From JAVJST01 sp040219295 (GTDB taxonomy: Bacteria; Pseudomonadota; Alphaproteobacteria; Rhodospirillales; Casp-alpha2): 64,000 nt of DNA. The notes under the pieces are model-generated. The model saw only the letters and a program-made list of their open reading frames with translations, was not told the DNA's origin and made no database searches. The position numbers and the translations under genes are program-made. The stretch spans positions 248,001 through 312,000 of the forward strand of contig JAVJST010000001.1 in the NCBI GenBank assembly GCA_040219295.1, in the 5' to 3' direction. Shown one piece after another: positions 1-9,027 of this stretch; within the stretch, counting starts at the first letter, position 1, and the number at the start of each line of letters is the position of its first letter.

Positions 1-160
1 CCATTGCGGCGTTCGTCGTCACGTGGCCGTGGCTCGTATCGCGCGGCGGTTCGACATTCACCCTGGCAAAGTCGAGTCCTGCCGGCAGGGTGCCCTCGGC
101 GACGAACCGATCGAGAATATCGATAATCGCGTCGCGTCCGAATGGTCGGGTCCAGGCCAT
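1..160 (-). CDS. argS: Arginyl-tRNA synthetase, N-terminal fragment
   Basis: This is the first ~53 codons of arginyl-tRNA synthetase, which charges tRNA-Arg in the cytoplasm; the rest lies left of the window. The visible protein starts MAWTRPFGRDAI and carries the family N-terminal signature VEPPRDTSHGHVTTNAA (usual form VEPPRDPSHGDLATNAA). The ATG at 160 is preceded by AAGGAA at a suitable distance. It follows dgt on the same strand after 96 bp, a dgt-argS order common in alphaproteobacteria. Only the tRNA-recognition N-domain is present, so catalytic motifs cannot be checked. Confidence 0.85.
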   Translation of the reverse strand, partial: MAWTRPFGRDAIIDILDRFVAEGTLPAGLDFARVNVEPPRDTSHGHVTTNAAM

Positions 161-256
161 GGTTTCGGGTTCCTTAGATTCTCTGTCTTGGTCTACTGGT
201 GTCGGCCGGTATCCGAGGCAGGCCGGGTCAGGATTTGAGGTCCAGGTCAGATCGGC

Positions 257-1450
257 TCAGGATGTTCTCGCCTGCACATCGAACAGCCGGCGGTGTTCGT
301 CGAGCGCCAACCTGTCCGTCATGCCGGCGATATAGTCCGCCACCAGCGCGGCCGTTTCGGGTTCACCCGGTCCCGCCGCCTGGCGTCGCCATTCCGTCGG
401 CAGACATCCAGGTTCAGCGACGAGAAGACGGAACAGATCGCTGACGACCCGGCGTGCCTTGCTCGTCATCCGGTTGAGCTTGTAATGGCGGTACATGTTC
501 TCGAAAAGAAACTTTTTCATCGAGGCATCGTTGTTGCGCATGTTCTCGGAGAATCCGGCCACGGGCCGGCCCAGATTACGCACGTCCTCGGCACTCTTCG
601 GCCGGGCATCGCGAAGGCGCCGATTGGTCTCCTCGATCAGGTCCTCGACCATCGCGCCGATCATTCGGCGCACCGCCTCGTGAATGGTTCTCGAATCGTC
701 GAGATCGGGATAGCTTTTTCGCACATCGTGAAAGATCGGCCCCACCAGCGGAACGTCGTCCAGGTCGTCGATGGTGAAGAGACCCGCCCGCAAGCCGTCG
801 TCGATGTCGTGATTGTTATAGGCGATATCATCACTCTGCGCGGCGATCTGCGCCTCGGCCCCGGCGTAGGAATGAATCTCCAGCGTCATGCTGTCGTCGA
901 TCTCGGCGATACCGCGCGGAAGGTTGGCATTGGCGCCCGGCTTTGACGTCAGGGGGCCGTTGTGCTTGACGATTCCCTCGACCGTTTCCCAGGTCAGGTT
1001 GAGGCCATCGAACGCCGGATAGCGGTGCTCCAGCTCAGTGACCACCCGCATCGACTGGGCGTTGTGATCGAAGCCGCCGAAGGGCCCCATCGCTTCCTTA
1101 AGGGCATCTTCGCCGGCATGTCCGAACGGTGGGTGGCCGAGGTCGTGCGCCAACGCCAGGGCCTCGCCGAGGTCTTCGTTGAGCCGCAGATAACGGCATA
1201 CCGAACGCGCGATCTGGGCGACTTCGAGGCTGTGGGTCAGCCGGGTGCGGAAGAAGTCGCCCTCGTGATTGACGAACACCTGTGTCTTGTACTCAAGGCG
1301 CCGAAACGCCTCGCAATGGACGATACGGTCGCGGTCGCGTTGAAAGCAGGTACGGGTGCTGCTCTCGGGCTCTTCGAAGCGTCTGCCGCGCGATTTGGCA
1401 GGATCGCAGGCGAACGGTGCTAGCTCTGTTGATGCGGGGGTCGCGGACAT
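257..1450 (-). CDS. dgt: dGTP triphosphohydrolase-like HD protein
   Basis: Deoxyguanosinetriphosphate triphosphohydrolase-like protein (397 aa), which hydrolyses dNTPs to the nucleoside and triphosphate and so affects dNTP pools. The metal-binding HD signature is intact: H73 in RLTHSLEVAQ, the His-Asp pair at about 102-103 in ALAHDLGHPPFGHAGED, and a later Asp in AQSDDIAYNNHD. Length fits the short alphaproteobacterial dgt type. The start at 1450 has a GGAG 12 nt upstream. It lies 56 bp after recJ and before argS on the same strand, so the three may share a transcript. Substrate preference among dNTPs cannot be read from sequence. Confidence 0.9.
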   Translation of the reverse strand: MSATPASTELAPFACDPAKSRGRRFEEPESSTRTCFQRDRDRIVHCEAFRRLEYKTQVFVNHEGDFFRTRLTHSLEVAQIARSVCRYLRLNEDLGEALALAHDLGHPPFGHAGEDALKEAMGPFGGFDHNAQSMRVVTELEHRYPAFDGLNLTWETVEGIVKHNGPLTSKPGANANLPRGIAEIDDSMTLEIHSYAGAEAQIAAQSDDIAYNNHDIDDGLRAGLFTIDDLDDVPLVGPIFHDVRKSYPDLDDSRTIHEAVRRMIGAMVEDLIEETNRRLRDARPKSAEDVRNLGRPVAGFSENMRNNDASMKKFLFENMYRHYKLNRMTSKARRVVSDLFRLLVAEPGCLPTEWRRQAAGPGEPETAALVADYIAGMTDRLALDEHRRLFDVQARTS

Positions 1451-1506
1451 GCCGGAAACCTACTCCGCCGCTTCGGGGCGGGCAACTCAGGATCGGCCGA
1501 TCCGAG

Positions 1507-3318
1507 TCATGCCAGGGCGGCGTCGTCGATGATGATCTGCGGCGTGGAGCGGCCCTGCCAGGTATTGAGGCGCAGCTTGCCCGCGATGTGCAGGGTTGGG
1601 CGGCTGCGATGCAGCAGAAGTTCTCCGAGCGGCGTGCCGACGGAGCGGAAGCAGATTCCGTCCAGCCGCCCGCGTGAATCGTCCTCGAGCCGGCATTTGA
1701 CGTGGTTCTCGCCAACAATGTCGGCGAATTGAAGGCGGACACCGGCGAGCGCGAATCGCGGCTCCGGGTTTGCCGTTCCGAACGGGCCGATCGAGGCAAT
1801 CAGATCGATCAGTTCGGCGGTTGCCGCCGCGACCTTCAGATGACCGTCGATCGTCTGGGTCGGGTAGAAGCCGCTCGCCGTCATCTGCTGGGCGATCCGT
1901 TTTTCAAGGAAGTGGCTGAAGTCTTCCAGCTTTTCCGCATCGAGCGAGAAACCGGCCGCCATCATGTGCCCGCCTCCCTTGGTCAGCAGGCCCGATTGAC
2001 GTGCGGCGATCACGGTCTGGCCGAGGTCGACCCCGGCGACGGAGCGGCCGCTGCCGGTTCCCGCCCCGTCGTTCAGGGCGACCACGCAGGTCGGACGGTT
2101 GAACGCGTCCTTGAGGCGGCTGGCGACGATACCAATGACACCCGGGTGCCAGTTTTCGCCGGCGATCACCAGCGCCGCCGGGTCGCGGGCCGCAACGAGG
2201 GCCTCGGCCCGGCGCATCGCGTCCTCGAGGATCTCTGCCTCGATCATCTGGCGTTCCCGGTTGAGCGCATCGAGCCGCCGCGCGAGCGTCGACGCCTCCG
2301 CTGGATCGTTGGTCGACAACAGGGTGGCGCCGAGGCTGCTCTCGCCGACACGGCCGCCGGCGTTGATGCGCGGACCGAAAACGAAACCGAGGTGGTAGGT
2401 GCCCGGCGATTCATCGACCCCGGCCGCGTCTGCGAGCGCGCTGAGGCCCGGGTTGGCGCGACGCGACAAGATCTTCAGTCCCTGATGAACAAATGCGCGG
2501 TTGATGCCGGTCAGAGGCACCATGTCGCATACCGTGCCGAGCGCGACGATGTCGAGAAGTCCCAACAGGTCGGGTTCGTCCCGATCCTCGAACCAGCCCT
2601 TGGACCGCAAAGCGCGGTAGGTCGCGGCGGCAAGGATGAACGTCAGGCCGACCGCGGCGAGATGGGCCTCATCCGGCGTTCCGCCGTCGATGCGTTTCGG
2701 ATTGACCACCGCCAGTGCCCTGGGAAGCTTGGTTTCGGCTTCGTGGTGGTCGACGACGATCACGTCCAATCCGGCGCCCGCCGCCGCCTCCAGTGCTTCG
2801 AACGCCGTCGTGCCGCAGTCCACGGTGACGACGAGGTTCGTCCCCTCTTCTGCCAGTTTTCGCATGGCGGCGGGATTGGGACCGTACCCCTCACTCAGCC
2901 TGTCGGGAATGTAGATGCCGATATCGCCGCCGGCGCCCTTGACGGCGCGGTGCAGCACCGCAGACGACGTTGCGCCATCGACATCGTAGTCGCCGAACAC
3001 GACGATCCGCTCGCCGTGCGTGATGGCATCACCGAGTCTCTGCGCTGCACGCTCCATATCCGTGAACGCGTTCGGCGCCGGCATGGCGGTTCGCAACGTC
3101 GGGTTCAGGAATTCCTCGGCCGTTTCGGCAGAGATACCGCGTGCGCTTAGTATACGCGCGACGATCTCAGAGACTCCCAACCGCTGCGCGAGAGTCATCG
3201 AAAGACGGTCATCACTGGTCCGTTCGACCCATCGCCGGCCGAGGGCGGAATGCTCGACACCGAGCAGCGCCGCCGGGCGTTTTTCAGGGGTGTCGGCGGC
3301 GCGGGCTGCGTCAGTCAT
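1507..3318 (-). CDS. recJ: Single-stranded-DNA-specific exonuclease RecJ
   Basis: RecJ (603 aa), the 5'-3' single-strand DNA exonuclease of recombination and mismatch repair. It has the DHH phosphoesterase motifs: FGDYDVDGATS (DYDVD about residues 110-114), VTVDCGT (about 165-169) and VVDHHEAE (about 189-196). A later GGGHMMAAG motif marks the DHHA1 domain, followed by a C-terminal OB-fold region. The frame is open upstream, but the ATG at 3318 (MTDAARAADT) is preferred: it overlaps the end of the GlpX-family gene by 8 bp, a typical coupled arrangement. The order hom-glpX-recJ is a recurrent alphaproteobacterial neighbourhood. Confidence 0.93.
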   Translation of the reverse strand: MTDAARAADTPEKRPAALLGVEHSALGRRWVERTSDDRLSMTLAQRLGVSEIVARILSARGISAETAEEFLNPTLRTAMPAPNAFTDMERAAQRLGDAITHGERIVVFGDYDVDGATSSAVLHRAVKGAGGDIGIYIPDRLSEGYGPNPAAMRKLAEEGTNLVVTVDCGTTAFEALEAAAGAGLDVIVVDHHEAETKLPRALAVVNPKRIDGGTPDEAHLAAVGLTFILAAATYRALRSKGWFEDRDEPDLLGLLDIVALGTVCDMVPLTGINRAFVHQGLKILSRRANPGLSALADAAGVDESPGTYHLGFVFGPRINAGGRVGESSLGATLLSTNDPAEASTLARRLDALNRERQMIEAEILEDAMRRAEALVAARDPAALVIAGENWHPGVIGIVASRLKDAFNRPTCVVALNDGAGTGSGRSVAGVDLGQTVIAARQSGLLTKGGGHMMAAGFSLDAEKLEDFSHFLEKRIAQQMTASGFYPTQTIDGHLKVAAATAELIDLIASIGPFGTANPEPRFALAGVRLQFADIVGENHVKCRLEDDSRGRLDGICFRSVGTPLGELLLHRSRPTLHIAGKLRLNTWQGRSTPQIIIDDAALA

Positions 3319-4258
3319 TGCGTCGTGAGCGGTGGACTGCCTCGATCCAGCGAATGGTGCCGGATTGCGAACGCATGACCATTGATCGGGACACGAGACC
3401 GTCCGGCGCCCGTTCGATACCTCGGAGCAACGGCCCATCCGTGATGCCCGTGGCGGCGAAGGTCACGTCGTTCGGGACCATGTCGTCGATGGTGTAACGG
3501 ATACCGAAGTCCTCGATGCCGATGCCGCGCGCGCTGTCCTTGTCGGCGTCGTTGCGCATGATGAGGCGCGCCTGCATCTGCCCGCCCGCTGCACGCAATG
3601 CCGCCGCCGCCATGATGCCTTGTGGCGCTAGTCCGCTGCCCAGGAACAGGTCGATACCGGCGCCCTGAATCGCGGTCGCCACGGCACCGCTCATGTCGCC
3701 GTCCAGCAGCAGCCTGATGCGCGCACCGCTGGCGCGCAATTGTTCGATGAGGTTCCCGTGGCGCGGACGGTCGAGGACGCAAACCACGAGATCCTCGACC
3801 TCGACGCCCTTGCCCTTGGCAACACTCTTGAGATTGTCCGCAACCGGTGCGTCGATATCGATTGCATCGTCTGGCAGGTTCGGCCCGACGGCGATCTTTT
3901 CCATATAGATGTTGGGAACCTTGAGAAACGAGCCTGCGGCCGATATGGCGATTGCCGACACGGCATTGTATCCGCCACGCGCAATGATCGAACTGCCCTC
4001 CAGCGGCATCACCGCGACACCGACTTCGGTACCGCCGCTACCGACGCGTTCTCCGACGAAAAGTTTTTCCGCCTCACCCTTCGGCCCTTCGCCGATGACA
4101 ATCCGGCCGTCGATCGGTACGGCTGCGAGCGCATCTTCCATGGCTTCGACGGCGGCCTGGTCGGCAGCGGCTTCGTCACCCTGCCCGAGACGGCGGTACG
4201 CCGCACGAGCTGCCGCTTCGGTCGCGCGAACGGCTTCCAGCGCTAAATTGCGATCCAT
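3311..4258 (-). CDS. glpX: GlpX-family (class II) fructose-1,6-bisphosphatase, degenerate active site
   Basis: 315-aa member of the class II fructose-1,6-bisphosphatase family, whose normal role is the Pi-releasing step of gluconeogenesis and, in autotrophs, the Calvin cycle. Overall similarity is strong (MDRNLALEAVRATE, VVCVLDRPRH, FAATGITDG, SGTIRWIEA) and the hom-glpX-recJ position is usual. However, three signature motifs are altered: GEGExDEAP reads GEGPKGEAE (55-64 region), DPxEGT reads MPLEGS (84-89), and GGAPEG reads GLAPQG (209-214). Asp33, Glu57 and Glu87 remain, while the equivalents of E. coli Asp61, Asp85 and Glu213 are Gly, Met and Gln. The ATG at 4258 is preferred; a GTG at 4279 is possible, with GGGAGG between them. 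Family membership is sure; FBPase activity is doubtful. Confidence 0.88.
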   Translation of the reverse strand: MDRNLALEAVRATEAAARAAYRRLGQGDEAAADQAAVEAMEDALAAVPIDGRIVIGEGPKGEAEKLFVGERVGSGGTEVGVAVMPLEGSSIIARGGYNAVSAIAISAAGSFLKVPNIYMEKIAVGPNLPDDAIDIDAPVADNLKSVAKGKGVEVEDLVVCVLDRPRHGNLIEQLRASGARIRLLLDGDMSGAVATAIQGAGIDLFLGSGLAPQGIMAAAALRAAGGQMQARLIMRNDADKDSARGIGIEDFGIRYTIDDMVPNDVTFAATGITDGPLLRGIERAPDGLVSRSMVMRSQSGTIRWIEAVHRSRRND

Positions 4259-4343
4259 GGTTGTCAACTTGCCTCCCACTTCTGTCGGCCGAGGATGGCA
4301 GGATTCGGAAAAACCGGCAAATGCGCGTTGTGTGAGGGCCGGG

Positions 4344-5654
4344 TTAGCCGGGAAGCATCTCGATACGGATCACGACGGGCTCGCCGAGCACCGAGTCGAG
4401 TGACGTGATCTGATCGAGGGCGGCGACCATGTTGGCCTCTCGGTTCTCGTGCAGCGTGATGACCAGTGGCACAGCCTCGCCCGGCGCGTGTCCGCGTTGC
4501 AGAACGGAGTCCATCGATACGTCGTGGTCGCGCAGCGCATTCGCAATACCGGCGAACACGCCGGCCTTGTCCATAACGTCGAGACGAATGTAGTAGCGTC
4601 CGACGTGATCGCTCATCGGCACGCGGGGCTGCTCCGTGAGTGCGCCGGCGTTGACGCCGAACGCGGGAACCCGGGTTCCCCGCGCGATATCGACGATGTC
4701 GGCGACGACGGCGGATGCGGTCGGTCCGGCACCGGCGCCGGGACCGACGTGGATCACCGTATCGGCGAAGTCGCATTCGACCTCGACCGCATTGAACGCC
4801 TCATTGACGTTGGCCATCGCCGCGTCGGCCGGAATCAGGCATGGATGGACACGTTGCTCGATGCCGTTCTCCGTGCGTTTTGCGATACCCAGCAGCTTGA
4901 TGCGATAGCCGAGTTCGTCAGCGAAGACCATGTCGACGGCATTGATGTTACGGATTCCCTCGACATGCACGGCGTCGATATCGACCGGAATCCCGAATGC
5001 CAGGCTGGCCAGGATCGCGAGCTTGTGCGCGGCGTCGACGCCGTCGATGTCAAAGCTCGGATCGGCCTCCGCGTATCCGAGCTCCTGGGCGTCGCTGAGG
5101 ACTTCGCCGAAATCCAGGCCCTCTTCGTGCATTCTCGTGAGAATGTAGTTGGCGGTCCCGTTGAGGATACCTGCAACCCGGTGCACGCGATTGGCGGTAA
5201 GTCCCTCGCGAAGCGATTTGATGATGGGGATGCCGCCGGCGACGGCCGCTTCGTAGTTGAACTGCACATCATTCTTCTCGGCGAGCGCCGCGAGGTCCGT
5301 CCCGTGATGGGCGATCAGGGCCTTGTTGGCGGTCACCAGGTGTCGTCCGCTGTTGAGCGCCGCCTCGGCGATCGCCTTGGCCGGTCCGTTCGATCCGCCG
5401 ACGAGTTCGACAACGACATCTGCGTCCGCCGTTGCCGCCATCTGTGCCGCGTCGTCGAACCACGTGAACGACGAAAGATCGATGCCGCGATCGCGGTTCC
5501 GGTCGCGTGCCGATACGGCGGTAACCTCGATCGGCAGCCCTGCTCTCTGGCGCAGCAGGTCAGCCTGCTCGCCCAAGACCTGGACGGTGCCCGCTCCGAC
5601 CGTGCCGAGACCGGCAATGGCCACTTTCAACGCGTTGGTTTGCGCATTCGCCAT
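4344..5654 (-). CDS. hom: Homoserine dehydrogenase
   Basis: Homoserine dehydrogenase (436 aa), which reduces aspartate semialdehyde to homoserine for threonine and methionine synthesis. The N-terminal Rossmann motif is GLGTVGAGT (about residues 16-24). The catalytic region includes VTANKALIAHHG with its lysine, ILNGTANYILTRM, and EADPSFDIDGVDAAHKLAIL. A C-terminal ACT domain (about 355-436, starting near RYYIRLDVMDKAGV) fits threonine feedback. The ATG at 5654 has GGGGAG 8 nt upstream and gives the usual length; the frame extends 13 codons further without an RBS. It sits 85 bp upstream of the GlpX-family gene on the same strand. Confidence 0.95.
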   Translation of the reverse strand: MANAQTNALKVAIAGLGTVGAGTVQVLGEQADLLRQRAGLPIEVTAVSARDRNRDRGIDLSSFTWFDDAAQMAATADADVVVELVGGSNGPAKAIAEAALNSGRHLVTANKALIAHHGTDLAALAEKNDVQFNYEAAVAGGIPIIKSLREGLTANRVHRVAGILNGTANYILTRMHEEGLDFGEVLSDAQELGYAEADPSFDIDGVDAAHKLAILASLAFGIPVDIDAVHVEGIRNINAVDMVFADELGYRIKLLGIAKRTENGIEQRVHPCLIPADAAMANVNEAFNAVEVECDFADTVIHVGPGAGAGPTASAVVADIVDIARGTRVPAFGVNAGALTEQPRVPMSDHVGRYYIRLDVMDKAGVFAGIANALRDHDVSMDSVLQRGHAPGEAVPLVITLHENREANMVAALDQITSLDSVLGEPVVIRIEMLPG

Positions 5655-5716
5655 ATTTTCCGCTCCCCGGCGGTCGGTCGACCGCCGGTCCATACAAGGT
5701 TAGACCGTTTGACCGA

Positions 5717-6940
5717 TCAGCTGTCGATGAAGATTTCGGCGCGTCTGTTGCCCGCCTCGCCCGTCGGCATCACTTCCTGATAAACCGGATCGCGGTCCGA
5801 GGCCGCTCCGACGTAAATGGCTTCCTTCGGCAATCCCATGCGGACCAACGCGCTTGCCACTGCGTCGGCGCGATCCGCCGACATTCGGTAGTTCACCAGC
5901 TTGTGGCGGACTTCGTCCATGTTCCGGGTCCGGCTTGATGCGTGTCCGATGATTCGCACCGTACCGCCGTTCTGGGCGTAGAGCGAGGCAACCTGGCGCA
6001 GGACGTGAATATCGCGGTTGTCGAGATCGTCTGAGCCGTTGCTGAAGTGGATGGTCGCCACCTTAACCGAGCCTGCGCCAAGCAACTGGCCATCCCGATT
6101 GAGTCGGCGGAACCCGGCATCGCTGACTCCATCCGAATCGACACTGAACGATCCGCCGCCGCCCGCCTGTTCCTCGATGCCGAAAGACGACACAACGACG
6201 GTGCCCAGACCGCCATCGTCGGAACGGGCAGCGGTGATTCCGGTGACCGGCTGGAACGACGACATACCGGATTGCTCGAGTCCCTTCATAAGGCGCGCAC
6301 GGTATTCTTCATAAGTTTCACCGGAAGGCAGACGGCCTGGCTGGATAACCAGCGGCGTGGATGACATCGGTTTGGCCTGCGACGAGACGTCGTTCATCGA
6401 ACTGGCAGCCGTGCCAGAGGTGCTGGCGATTTCAGGTTCCTCGGGCGCTGAGAACGACGGTTCCGGTGCCTCCATATCTTGGTTGCCGGATGCGGTTTCC
6501 GTCATGGTGTCGGACGCGACCGGCTCGACAGGCACGGCCGGGGCTTCCGGCGCTTCGGCAACCGGGACAGTCGCGCCGTCGTCTTCGCCCTGCAACGCGA
6601 CGGACGGCGCATACTTCGGCGCGTTTGGGTCCGCCACCAGACCTTCACTGAGATTGGCCTGCGCCGACGGACGTTCGGGTACGCTTGAGAGCTTCGGGAA
6701 CTCCTTGTCTGCACCGGGCACTTCCTGCTCGGCCGTGGCGGTCTCGTCGCCGGCCGCATCCTCATCGTCGCTGAACGCGTCGACCGTGCTGCGATACCAC
6801 TCGACCGGGTTGACAGCGTCGGGCACCGACGAGCAACCGGATATCAATAGTACGACAGCGACCCCGGCGAGGATCGGCAACCGGCGGGTTCGCGCGGCAA
6901 CGGAGTCGTAAGTGGCGGTTGTCGGCATTTCGTCAATCAT
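5717..6940 (-). CDS. OmpA-like C-terminal domain lipoprotein
   Basis: 407-aa predicted lipoprotein. The N-terminus has a basic stretch, a hydrophobic core and a lipobox (LLISGC, Cys about residue 36), so export and lipidation are expected. A long acidic, Ala/Pro/Glu-rich middle (about 45-210) is probably flexible. The C-terminal ~110 residues form an OmpA/MotB-type peptidoglycan-associated domain: IHFSNGSDDL, VRIIGHASSRT, YRMSADRADAVASAL, AGNRRAEIFIDS. The Asp of the usual GHTD, which with the following Arg binds diaminopimelate in OmpA, is Ser here (GHAS), while the Arg (ADRAD) is kept. A start at 6928 is an alternative. Probable role: envelope anchoring to peptidoglycan. Confidence 0.8.
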   Translation of the reverse strand: MIDEMPTTATYDSVAARTRRLPILAGVAVVLLISGCSSVPDAVNPVEWYRSTVDAFSDDEDAAGDETATAEQEVPGADKEFPKLSSVPERPSAQANLSEGLVADPNAPKYAPSVALQGEDDGATVPVAEAPEAPAVPVEPVASDTMTETASGNQDMEAPEPSFSAPEEPEIASTSGTAASSMNDVSSQAKPMSSTPLVIQPGRLPSGETYEEYRARLMKGLEQSGMSSFQPVTGITAARSDDGGLGTVVVSSFGIEEQAGGGGSFSVDSDGVSDAGFRRLNRDGQLLGAGSVKVATIHFSNGSDDLDNRDIHVLRQVASLYAQNGGTVRIIGHASSRTRNMDEVRHKLVNYRMSADRADAVASALVRMGLPKEAIYVGAASDRDPVYQEVMPTGEAGNRRAEIFIDS

Positions 6941-7115
6941 GTCCTCGGCCCCGGTTCACGAACGCGTCGACGTTCGCTAGAAGTTGTTGGCGCGCAGTCT
7001 AACGCTTTACGACCGCAGTAAATAGACTGAACGCGAATCGGACAATACCCCATGGCGCATGTACGCGCATCAACCGTTTGGTATTGCTCGCGAAGTCGGT
7101 CCGGCGGGCCGGCTG

Positions 7116-7143
7116 TTGTGCAGTTGCGAAAAACCACTATATT
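7116..7143 (+). promoter_or_regulatory. Candidate sigma-70 promoter for phaC
   Basis: TTGTGC (7116-7121), a 16-bp spacer and TATATT (7138-7143) lie about 80 bp before the phaC start, in the 281-bp divergent gap (6941-7221) shared with the OmpA-like lipoprotein gene. Apart from this promoter-like sequence I see no clear hairpin or operator in that gap. Confidence 0.4.
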
Positions 7144-7221
7144 CCGCGGAAGGATACGGTTCTCCGAATCACGCGCCGACGGCAATGCTGCGGCAAACCG
7201 CGCAAACAATCGGAAGATGAC

Positions 7222-9015
7222 ATGAACGACGCTGCCGAAGAAAAGAACCAGATCGACACGGAGACATTCACCGATATCGCCGAGCGTTCGCAGCGGCTGG
7301 TTTCGGATTTTCTCTCCCGCCATTCCGGCGAGCTAAACGCGGCGTCGCTAGATGCAAATCACATTGGCGAAGCCTTCATGGAAATGACGGCGAAGATGAT
7401 GACTGATCCCGCGAAGATCATCGAGGCGCAGGTCGGGCTCTGGCAGGACTACATGAACCTCTGGCAGCAGACCGCCAACCGCATGATGGGCGTTGAGTCT
7501 TCGCCCGTGATCGAGCCGGACAAGGCGGATCGCCGGTTCAAGGACCCAGCCTGGAGCGAGCACGCCGTGTTCGATTTCCTCAAGCAGTCTTACCTGCTGA
7601 CGTCGCGCTGCATGGAAACGATGGTCAAGGACGTCGAGGGGCTCGACGACAAGACGGCACAGAAGGTCGAGTTCTATACCCGACAGTTGGTCGACGCGAT
7701 GTCGCCGTCCAATTTTGCGTTTGCCAATCCGGAAGTGTTGCGCGAGACCGCCGAGACGAACGGTGAGAACCTGGTCAAGGGCCTGCAGAACCTGCTCGAG
7801 GACCTGGAGCGCGGCGACGGTCAGCTGCGCATTTCGATGACCGACGAAGAGGCCTTCGAGGTCGGCGGCAATATTGCCGTGACACCCGGTCAGGTCGTCT
7901 TCCGAAACGACCTGATCGAACTGATCCAGTACACCCCGACGACCGAGAAGGTCGCGAAGCGACCACTGCTGATCGTGCCGCCGTGGATCAACAAGTTCTA
8001 CATTCTCGACCTGAAGCCCGAGAACTCGTTCATCAAGTGGGCCGTCGACCAGGGTCACACCGTGTTCGTGATCTCCTGGATCAATCCGGGCTCGGAACTC
8101 CGCGACAAGAACTTCGAGGATTACATGCTCGAAGGTCCCTTGGCCGCGATCGAAGCGATCGAGCAGGCGACCGGCGAAAAATCGGTGAACGCGATCGGTT
8201 ACTGCATCGGCGGCACCCTGCTCGGCGCCACCCTCGCCTATATCGAGGCCGAGAAATCGAAGAAGTGGAAGGGCCGCGTGGCGTCCGCGACGTATTTCAC
8301 GACAATGCTCGACTTTGCCGAGGCCGGAGAGCTGGGCGTTTTCATCGACGAGCAGCAAGTCAGCGACCTTGAGGCCAAGATGAACGAGCGCGGTTTTCTC
8401 GAGGGGCGCGAGATGGCGCAGACCTTCAACATGATGCGCGCCAATGATCTGATCTGGTCGTTCGTCATCAACAATTACCTACTGGGCAAGGAGCCGTTCC
8501 CGTTCGATCTGCTCTACTGGAACGGCGATTCGACGCGTATGCCTTGTGCCATGCACAGTTTCTATCTGCGCAAGATGTACATCGAGAACAAGTTGAAGGA
8601 TCCCGGCGGAATCGAGCTCGCCGGCGTGCCCATCGATCTCGGCAAGATCAAGACGCCGACGTACATGGTGTCGACGCGCGAAGATCACATCGCACCGTGG
8701 CTCTCGACCTATCGCGGTACACAGATGTTCTCCGGTCCGGTGAGATTCGTCCTCGCCGCTTCGGGCCATATCGCTGGCGTGGTCAATCCGCCGGCCAAAA
8801 AGAAGTACTGCTACTGGACCAACGCCAAGAACAACGCCGACCCGGAAGCGTGGCTCGAGGGAGCCAAGCAGCATGAGGGTTCCTGGTGGCCGGATTGGGA
8901 CAAGTGGGTCAAGAAACACTCGGATGGCGAGGTCGATGCCCGTGAGCCCGGCAAGGGCGGCAAGCTCAAGGCCCTGGCGCCAGCGCCGGGAACCTACGTC
9001 CTCGCAAAAGCCTAA
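7222..9015 (+). CDS. phaC: Class I poly(3-hydroxyalkanoate) synthase
   Basis: PHA synthase (597 aa), which polymerises (R)-3-hydroxyacyl-CoA into carbon-storage granules. The N-terminal PhaC domain is followed by an alpha/beta-hydrolase core. The catalytic triad is visible: Cys in the lipase-box-like GYCIGGT, Asp in REDHIAPW and His in SGHIAGVVNPP. Length and the absence of an adjacent phaE or phaR fit class I. The frame is open from 7078, but the ATG at 7222 has GGAAG just upstream and gives a normal N-terminus. No phaA, phaB or phasin gene is adjacent. It converges on the MocR-type gene with 12 bp between stops and no visible terminator. Confidence 0.95.
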   Translation: MNDAAEEKNQIDTETFTDIAERSQRLVSDFLSRHSGELNAASLDANHIGEAFMEMTAKMMTDPAKIIEAQVGLWQDYMNLWQQTANRMMGVESSPVIEPDKADRRFKDPAWSEHAVFDFLKQSYLLTSRCMETMVKDVEGLDDKTAQKVEFYTRQLVDAMSPSNFAFANPEVLRETAETNGENLVKGLQNLLEDLERGDGQLRISMTDEEAFEVGGNIAVTPGQVVFRNDLIELIQYTPTTEKVAKRPLLIVPPWINKFYILDLKPENSFIKWAVDQGHTVFVISWINPGSELRDKNFEDYMLEGPLAAIEAIEQATGEKSVNAIGYCIGGTLLGATLAYIEAEKSKKWKGRVASATYFTTMLDFAEAGELGVFIDEQQVSDLEAKMNERGFLEGREMAQTFNMMRANDLIWSFVINNYLLGKEPFPFDLLYWNGDSTRMPCAMHSFYLRKMYIENKLKDPGGIELAGVPIDLGKIKTPTYMVSTREDHIAPWLSTYRGTQMFSGPVRFVLAASGHIAGVVNPPAKKKYCYWTNAKNNADPEAWLEGAKQHEGSWWPDWDKWVKKHSDGEVDAREPGKGGKLKALAPAPGTYVLAKA

Positions 9016-9027
9016 GCGATCGGAACC

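Noticed and set aside
1702..3150. 482-codon plus-strand open frame opposite recJ
   Set aside because: It is the antisense shadow of a well-supported recJ; composition is rich in Arg, Asp and Gly with no domain pattern and no RBS.
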